From assembly GCA_002454195.1 (NCBI GenBank), contig DKIJ01000006.1:1-53829 (forward strand): a stretch of DNA of 53,829 bases. The letters are read 5' to 3'. Each line of letters begins with the position of its first letter. Within the stretch, counting starts at the first letter, position 1. The translations under genes were made by a program, and so were the position numbers. The notes beneath the pieces were generated by a model. It was not told where the DNA came from, did not search any database, and was given only the letters and a program-made list of their open reading frames with translations. Source of the DNA: Flavobacterium sp. UBA6721 (GTDB lineage Bacteria > Bacteroidota > Bacteroidia > Flavobacteriales > Flavobacteriaceae). This document shows positions 49,891-53,829 of the stretch, piece after piece.

Positions 49891-49907
49891 CACCCTAAAT
49901 TATTAAA

Positions 49908-50540
49908 ATGCTATCAAAAGAAATTCAATTAGAAGTAAATAAAGGTGCGATGTTACCTTTAATGGAGGAGTTTTATACCATACAAGGTGAAGGATTTCAT
50001 ACGGGAACAGCAGCTTATTTTATAAGAATTGGAGGTTGTGATGTAGGTTGTCATTGGTGTGATGTAAAAGAAAGTTGGAATGCTGAGTTACATCCTCCAA
50101 CAAAAATTGAACAAATTGTAGATAATGCAGCTAAATATGCAGACACGATTGTGATTACTGGTGGTGAACCTTTAATGTGGGACATGAGTTTGTTGACTTC
50201 GAAATTAAAAGAAAGTAATTTAAGAGTGCATATTGAAACATCAGGTGCTTATCCTTTATCAGGAACTTGGGATTGGATTTGTCTTTCTCCTAAAAAAAAT
50301 AAATTACCCACCGAAACCGTTTATGATAATGCTGATGAATTGAAGGTGATAATTCATAATAAGCATGATTTTATTTTTGCAGAAGAACAAGCTGAGAAAG
50401 TAAATAGTAATGCCAAATTGTTTTTGCAACCAGAATGGAGTAAAAAAGAAGAAATGACTCCGTTAATTGTAGATTATGTTATGAATAATCCAAAATGGAG
50501 AGTTTCACTTCAGACGCATAAATACTTAAATATTCCTTAA
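49908..50540 (+). CDS. queE: 7-carboxy-7-deazaguanine synthase
   Basis: A 210-residue radical SAM enzyme of queuosine biosynthesis. The cluster motif is C-x3-C-x2-C: Cys44, Cys48 and Cys51 in GGCDVGCHWCD. The N-terminal EEFYTIQGEGFHTGTAAYFIRIGGC is characteristic, and VITGGEPLMW holds the SAM-binding GGE. It converts 6-carboxy-5,6,7,8-tetrahydropterin to 7-carboxy-7-deazaguanine. Length is typical of the compact QueE group. Other que genes are not in the window. Monocistronic, with its own promoter and terminator. Confidence 0.95.
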   Translation: MLSKEIQLEVNKGAMLPLMEEFYTIQGEGFHTGTAAYFIRIGGCDVGCHWCDVKESWNAELHPPTKIEQIVDNAAKYADTIVITGGEPLMWDMSLLTSKLKESNLRVHIETSGAYPLSGTWDWICLSPKKNKLPTETVYDNADELKVIIHNKHDFIFAEEQAEKVNSNAKLFLQPEWSKKEEMTPLIVDYVMNNPKWRVSLQTHKYLNIP

Positions 50541-50552
50541 GTACATTGAGAT

Positions 50553-50586
50553 AAAAACCAGAAAGTAATCTTTTCTGGTTTTTTTG
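50553..50586 (+). terminator. Rho-independent terminator after queE
   Basis: aaaaaccagaaa pairs with ttttctggttttt over a short loop, ending in a T run, between queE and the convergent methyltransferase. Confidence 0.85.
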
Positions 50587-50597
50587 TGCGCTAAAAT

Positions 50598-51302
50598 TTA
50601 GAGGGTTAATTTTGCTAAATAATCATAATGTTCTCCTTCTAAAATTAATTCACATTGGAGTCCGTTGTCTAAAGCGGCATTTTGTAGAGTATTGTAATCA
50701 AGGTATAACCAAGGGAAAGAATCTTCAGTTTCTCCTTTGTAGCTTATAGTGAATTCTAATTCACCATAATAACCATTGGCTGGAACTTCAAAAGCACCAT
50801 CTTCATCTTGGTCAAACATATAAATAATATCGGAGCTGTCAATTAAGATTTGTCCACCCGGATTTAATAAAGATTTTAGTTTTTGAAGAAATTTAGGAGT
50901 GTTTTCTAATGATCCAAAAATCCCTGTTCCATTCATTAGGAGTAAAATGCTGTCGAATTTTTCATTTTCTACAGTCAAGATATCCAGAACAAATGTCTGT
51001 TGAATTCCTCTAAGTTTGCATGTTTTGATTGCATTAGCCGATATATCAATTGCAGTTGTGTCAAGTTGCTTGTGGTTTTGAAGATACAAACTATGACTTC
51101 CTGCTCCGCATCCTACATCCAGTATTTTGCCTTTTGCGAGCTCTAATGCTTTCTGTTCAATAGCGGGCATTTCATCAAAGCTTCTAAATAAATAAGCAAT
51201 GCTCATTTCGTCTTCTTCAGAAATCGTAGTTTCAGTAATTATATTTTGAGGTGAATTATTGGTTTGGTAATCAAGAATAGCTTTGCCAAAAAGGTCTTTC
51301 AT
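50598..51302 (-). CDS. SAM-dependent methyltransferase, class I
   Basis: A 234-residue methyltransferase from the ATG at 51302 (MKDLFGKAILDYQTNN). A TTG at 51317 would add five residues. Motif I is GKILDVGCGAGSHSLYLQ (about 79-96), the acidic motif is TAIDISANAIKTCKLRG and motif IV is FDSILLLMNGTGIFGSLENTPKFLQKLKSLLNPGGQILIDSSD. The substrate is unknown; the fold is like many small-molecule methyltransferases. It is divergent from the YkgJ-type gene, with a heptanucleotide repeat between them. Confidence 0.88.
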   Translation of the reverse strand: MKDLFGKAILDYQTNNSPQNIITETTISEEDEMSIAYLFRSFDEMPAIEQKALELAKGKILDVGCGAGSHSLYLQNHKQLDTTAIDISANAIKTCKLRGIQQTFVLDILTVENEKFDSILLLMNGTGIFGSLENTPKFLQKLKSLLNPGGQILIDSSDIIYMFDQDEDGAFEVPANGYYGELEFTISYKGETEDSFPWLYLDYNTLQNAALDNGLQCELILEGEHYDYLAKLTL

Positions 51303-51317
51303 TGTATTATGATTCAA

Positions 51318-51345
51318 AGTTTATGGTTTAAAGTTTAAAGTTGTT
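51318..51345. repeat. Tandem heptanucleotide repeat, 4 units
   Basis: Units agtttat, ggtttaa, agtttaa, agttgtt. Same family as the eight-unit array at 883-938, with the same first unit and a closing unit beginning agttg. It sits between divergent genes, just upstream of the methyltransferase start. Confidence 0.7.
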
Positions 51346-51376
51346 TAATTTTGCTGTTCAATTTTAAATTTTAAAC

Positions 51377-51871
51377 TTGAAAGAAATTTTAAATAACTTA
51401 AATAAGTTAGCCAAAGATAAGCAAGTTGAAAACAAAAAGTATTTCGATAAGCTTAAAAAGAAAGCGCCTAAGAATTTAGATTATATCATGCAAGATTTGC
51501 ATGATGCTGAATTTGAAAAAACGGATTGTTTACAATGTGCTAATTGTTGTAAAACAACCGGGCCTTTATTTACATCGGCAGATATTGAACGAATCTCAAA
51601 ACATTTGCGTCAAAAACCGCAACAGTTTATCGAACAATATTTGCGAATTGATGAGGATAATGACTATGTTTTGCAAAAAGTACCTTGCTCTTTTTTGGAT
51701 ACAGATAATACTTGTTTTATTTATGATGTCCGTCCTAAGGCTTGTCGTGAATTTCCGCATACCGATAGGAAGAAGTTTCAACAAATAACCAATATTACTT
51801 TAAAGAATATTCCAATTTGTCCCGCAGTATATAATATTGTAGAAGAAATGAAAAAGAAAATGCCTCTTTAA
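51377..51871 (+). CDS. YkgJ-type cysteine cluster protein (CxxCxxCC)
   Basis: A 164-residue protein with the hallmark CLQCANCCKTTG (about 53-64), CSFLDTDNTCFIYDVRPKACREFPHT (about 99-124) and a final CPAVY near the C-terminus, seven to eight cysteines in the YkgJ/UPF0153 pattern. Such proteins are thought to bind zinc or an iron-sulphur cluster; the reaction is unknown. The start is a TTG, with MKEILNNLNKLAKDKQ as the N-terminus. It is divergent from a methyltransferase gene and 71 bp upstream of the permease gene on the same strand. No signal peptide. Confidence 0.9.
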   Translation: MKEILNNLNKLAKDKQVENKKYFDKLKKKAPKNLDYIMQDLHDAEFEKTDCLQCANCCKTTGPLFTSADIERISKHLRQKPQQFIEQYLRIDEDNDYVLQKVPCSFLDTDNTCFIYDVRPKACREFPHTDRKKFQQITNITLKNIPICPAVYNIVEEMKKKMPL

Positions 51872-51942
51872 TGTTTATTTATTATGTGGTTAGCTAAGAA
51901 TAAAACTGTATTTTTGAACATCAATTTCGAAAACCAAATCAA

Positions 51943-53178
51943 TTGAATCTAGAATACTTTATTGCTAAAAGGCTTATTACTGCAAAGGATGATAAAAGTA
52001 GTATATCAGCTCCAATTATAAAAATTGCTATTTCGGCTATTGCTATCGGTATGATCATGATGATTGTTTCGGTGGCAACTGGAATTGGTCTTCAACAAAA
52101 GATTAGAGAGAAAATTTCAGCATTCAACGGACATATTATTATTGCTAATTATGATAATAATCAATCCGATGCTACTTTGGTTCCGGTTTCTAAAAATCAA
52201 AAATTTTATCCCAAGTTTACTTCTGTGCCCGATGTGGATCATATACAGGCTGTAGCAACTAAGGCGGGAATTATTAGAACTGCTGATGCCTTTGAAGGAA
52301 TAGTTTTTAAAGGGGTCGGTGCTGATTATCGTTGGGATAATATTAAGGAGTATTTAGTGTCGGGTAGATTACCTAATCTATTAGCTTCACTTAATCCGGA
52401 AGTAATTATTTCTCAATATCTAGCTAACAGATTGAAATTTAAAGTAGGTGACGAGTTCAATACTTTCTTTATGAAAGAAGGTCAAAATAAATTGCCAAAC
52501 ATAAGACGTTTTAAGATTGTAGGGGTTTTTAGTTCGGGTTTCCAGGAATTTGATGCTACTTATGTTTTGGGTGATATAAGGCATGTTCAAAGAATTAATA
52601 AATGGAAGTCTGATCAGATTGGTGTTTTTGAAGTTTTTGTAGATGATTTTGATAATATCAGTACGGTAGGCGAACAAGTGTATGAGCATACAGCTTCAAC
52701 TTTGGATTCCCAAACTATAGTGCAGAAATACAGTTATATTTTTGAATGGCTTCAGTTGTTCGATTTTAATATTGTGGTGATTCTTATCGTGATGATATTG
52801 GTAGCGACTATTAATATGGTAGTTGCTTTGTTGGTTTTGATATTGGAGCGTACTCAAATGATTGGGATTATGAAAGCAATTGGAGCAAATAATTGGTCAA
52901 TTCGAAAAATGTTTCTCTATAATGCATCTTATTTAATATACAGAGGATTGTTGTGGGGGAATCTTATTGGTGTTGCAATTCTTTTAATTCAAAAGTATTT
53001 TGGGGTTGTAGAACTTAATCCTGAAAATTACTATGTAAACGAAGCGCCTGTATATATAAATGTCTTTTATATTTTACTATTAAATGTTTTGACAGTTGTG
53101 GTTTGCTTTGTGGTTTTGCTGATACCTTCTTATATTATTACAAAGATTACTCCTGTAAAAGCAATACGTTTCGATTAG
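51943..53178 (+). CDS. FtsX-like ABC permease (LolC/LolE type)
   Basis: A 411-residue ABC transporter permease. One membrane helix near the N-terminus (IIKIAISAIAIGMIMMIVSVATGIGL, about 26-51) precedes a large periplasmic domain of about 220 residues. Three C-terminal helices follow at about 275-305, 325-345 and 370-405, the FtsX domain with LILERTQMIGIMKAIGANNWSIRKMFLYNA. This is the LolC/LolE/MacB topology; members release lipoproteins from the inner membrane or drive mechanotransmission. The ATPase subunit is not adjacent, so the specific Lol role is inferred. The start is a TTG (MNLEYFIAKRL). A terminator follows at 53203. Confidence 0.88.
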   Translation: MNLEYFIAKRLITAKDDKSSISAPIIKIAISAIAIGMIMMIVSVATGIGLQQKIREKISAFNGHIIIANYDNNQSDATLVPVSKNQKFYPKFTSVPDVDHIQAVATKAGIIRTADAFEGIVFKGVGADYRWDNIKEYLVSGRLPNLLASLNPEVIISQYLANRLKFKVGDEFNTFFMKEGQNKLPNIRRFKIVGVFSSGFQEFDATYVLGDIRHVQRINKWKSDQIGVFEVFVDDFDNISTVGEQVYEHTASTLDSQTIVQKYSYIFEWLQLFDFNIVVILIVMILVATINMVVALLVLILERTQMIGIMKAIGANNWSIRKMFLYNASYLIYRGLLWGNLIGVAILLIQKYFGVVELNPENYYVNEAPVYINVFYILLLNVLTVVVCFVVLLIPSYIITKITPVKAIRFD

Positions 53179-53202
53179 AATCTTACATAAAAATAAAAAG
53201 CA

Positions 53203-53243
53203 AGAGGTTAAAACGGATTGTATGCTGTTTTAGCCTCTTTTTC
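53203..53243 (+). terminator. Rho-independent terminator after the permease gene
   Basis: The left arm aagaggttaaaac (53202-53214) and right arm gttttagcctctt (53227-53239) pair with one wobble, and a T run follows. Confidence 0.85.
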
Positions 53244-53317
53244 TTTGGAGCTATTTCCCGCTATTCATTTCAATCTTATTGTTTTTAAAGAAAAAACAAT
53301 AAGGATTTCCATTTCTA

Positions 53318-53347
53318 CCAGCCTTGCCGGCAGGCAGGTCGGGGCTA
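53318..53347. repeat. GC-rich element with palindromic core, probable dispersed repeat
   Basis: A GC-rich block in an otherwise AT-rich intergenic region. It contains tgccggca (an 8-bp palindrome) and the tandem ggcaggcagg. Such short GC-rich elements recur between genes in Flavobacterium genomes in my recollection. Only this copy is in the window, so repeat status is inferred. Confidence 0.4.
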
Positions 53348-53554
53348 TGGTATTTGTTTAAAATCTCCTTTTCTACTATGAAGTATAGTAATATCTGTTT
53401 TTTCTTAGTGTTCTTTGCTAAGAAACTTTCCGCTCTTTGCGGTTAAATCCCGCCTATCAACTCCAAATTCCTACAAAACCTAAAATTTCTTAAAAATTAA
53501 ACTTCATGTTATCAGTTGATTAAAAAATAAACCAAAAATAGTTTCAAAAAGGTC

Positions 53555-53584
53555 TTGTTTAATCGAATAAAGGTTCTACTTTTG
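53555..53584 (+). promoter_or_regulatory. Tandem promoter P1 at the right edge
   Basis: TTG (53555-53557), 19 nt spacer, TACTTTTG (53577-53584), then CACCCGC. It is the first of three successive promoters and is preceded by an A/T-rich stretch. Confidence 0.75.
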
Positions 53585-53674
53585 CACCCGCAACAGCGAA
53601 AACGTTCTATTAAATACTGGCAGGTTAAGAAGAATGATTCGGACGAAAGTTTGAAAAAAAAGTTTCAAAAAAGC

Positions 53675-53705
53675 TTGTGAGATTTGAAAAAGCGATTTAC
53701 ATTTG
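53675..53705 (+). promoter_or_regulatory. Tandem promoter P2 at the right edge
   Basis: TTG in cttgtgag (53675-53677), 20 nt spacer, TACATTTG (53698-53705), then CACCCC. A-tracts precede the -33 box, like an UP element. Confidence 0.75.
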
Positions 53706-53800
53706 CACCCCGCAAAACACGCAAAGTTATTTGAAATATTGACAAGAGAAAAGGAGTTAAGTTTCGGTAAATAAATCGAAAAAAAAACTTTAAATTTTTC

Positions 53801-53829
53801 TTGTGAGTAAAGAAATAAGTTGTAGTTTT
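53801..53829 (+). promoter_or_regulatory. Tandem promoter P3, cut by the window edge
   Basis: TTG in cttgtgag (53801-53803), 19 nt spacer, TAGTTTT (53823-53829); the expected final G lies outside the window. The context is an A-run followed by ctttaaatttttcttgtgag, very like P2. Confidence 0.6.

Noticed and set aside
53103..53288. Open frame at the end of the permease gene running into the terminator
   Set aside because: It is in a different frame inside the FtsX-like gene and crosses the terminator hairpin; it is a shadow.

Overview
The window reads as a piece of chromosome from a Flavobacterium-like member of the Bacteroidota. The DNA is AT-rich, genes lack Shine-Dalgarno sequences, and promoters carry the Bacteroidota -7 box TAnnTTTG, several with a TTG about 19 nt upstream. 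Lineage markers include GldB/GldC, a type IX secretion plug protein, a TonB/ExbB/two-ExbD cluster and a DUF5916 protein. Most genes are housekeeping or conserved core genes; I see no prophage, insertion sequence, CRISPR array or defence island.

Layout, left to right. 0-3.7 kb: pirin, a Crp/Fnr regulator, a DUF983 protein, an intact AraC regulator, then two abutting gene remnants (a nitroreductase 3' end and an AraC 3' end) that look like the scar of a deletion through a divergent gene pair. 3.7-12.2 kb: aminotransferase, front-end-type desaturase, rsmG, pruA, apaG, type IX plug protein, a methyltransferase and methionine aminopeptidase. 12.2-16.7 kb: a three-gene export operon (ABC, HlyD, TolC) whose ATPase has lost almost every catalytic motif except Walker A. 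16.8-18.8 kb: an SbtA-like bicarbonate permease divergent from a LysR regulator. 18.9-23.9 kb: gpmI, DUF5916, and an L,D-transpeptidase split from its signal peptide by one extra A.

24.0-30.0 kb: two identical tRNA-Gly(UCC) genes, pepE, a carboxypeptidase-regulatory-like protein, TatA, PAP2 phosphatase, an O-methyltransferase, rlmN and an unknown lipoprotein. 30.0-38.6 kb: polyprenyl synthetase, a sigma / anti-sigma-like / envelope-protein operon, DNA primase without zinc ligands, a NarL-type regulator, nadE and gldB-gldC. 38.6-43.6 kb: a large unnamed protein with flavin TIM-barrel signatures, kynurenine monooxygenase and a HerA-like ATPase. 43.9-49.8 kb: exbB-exbD-exbD-tonB followed by a small membrane protein, a PstS-like lipoprotein and a TPR protein, apparently one operon. 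49.9-53.2 kb: queE, a methyltransferase, a YkgJ-type cysteine-cluster protein and a LolC/E-like permease. The last 650 bp hold a terminator, a GC-rich repeat-like element and three tandem strong promoters running off the edge, which probably drive an rRNA or tRNA operon outside the window.

The points most worth following up are the degenerate exporter ATPase, the primase without zinc ligands, the cysteine-bearing flavin-barrel protein, the frameshifted transpeptidase, the deletion scar, the heptanucleotide repeat found at two distant loci, and the tRNA-like promoter in front of queE. None is proof of a new system. All calls are from reading the sequence; no database search was run.
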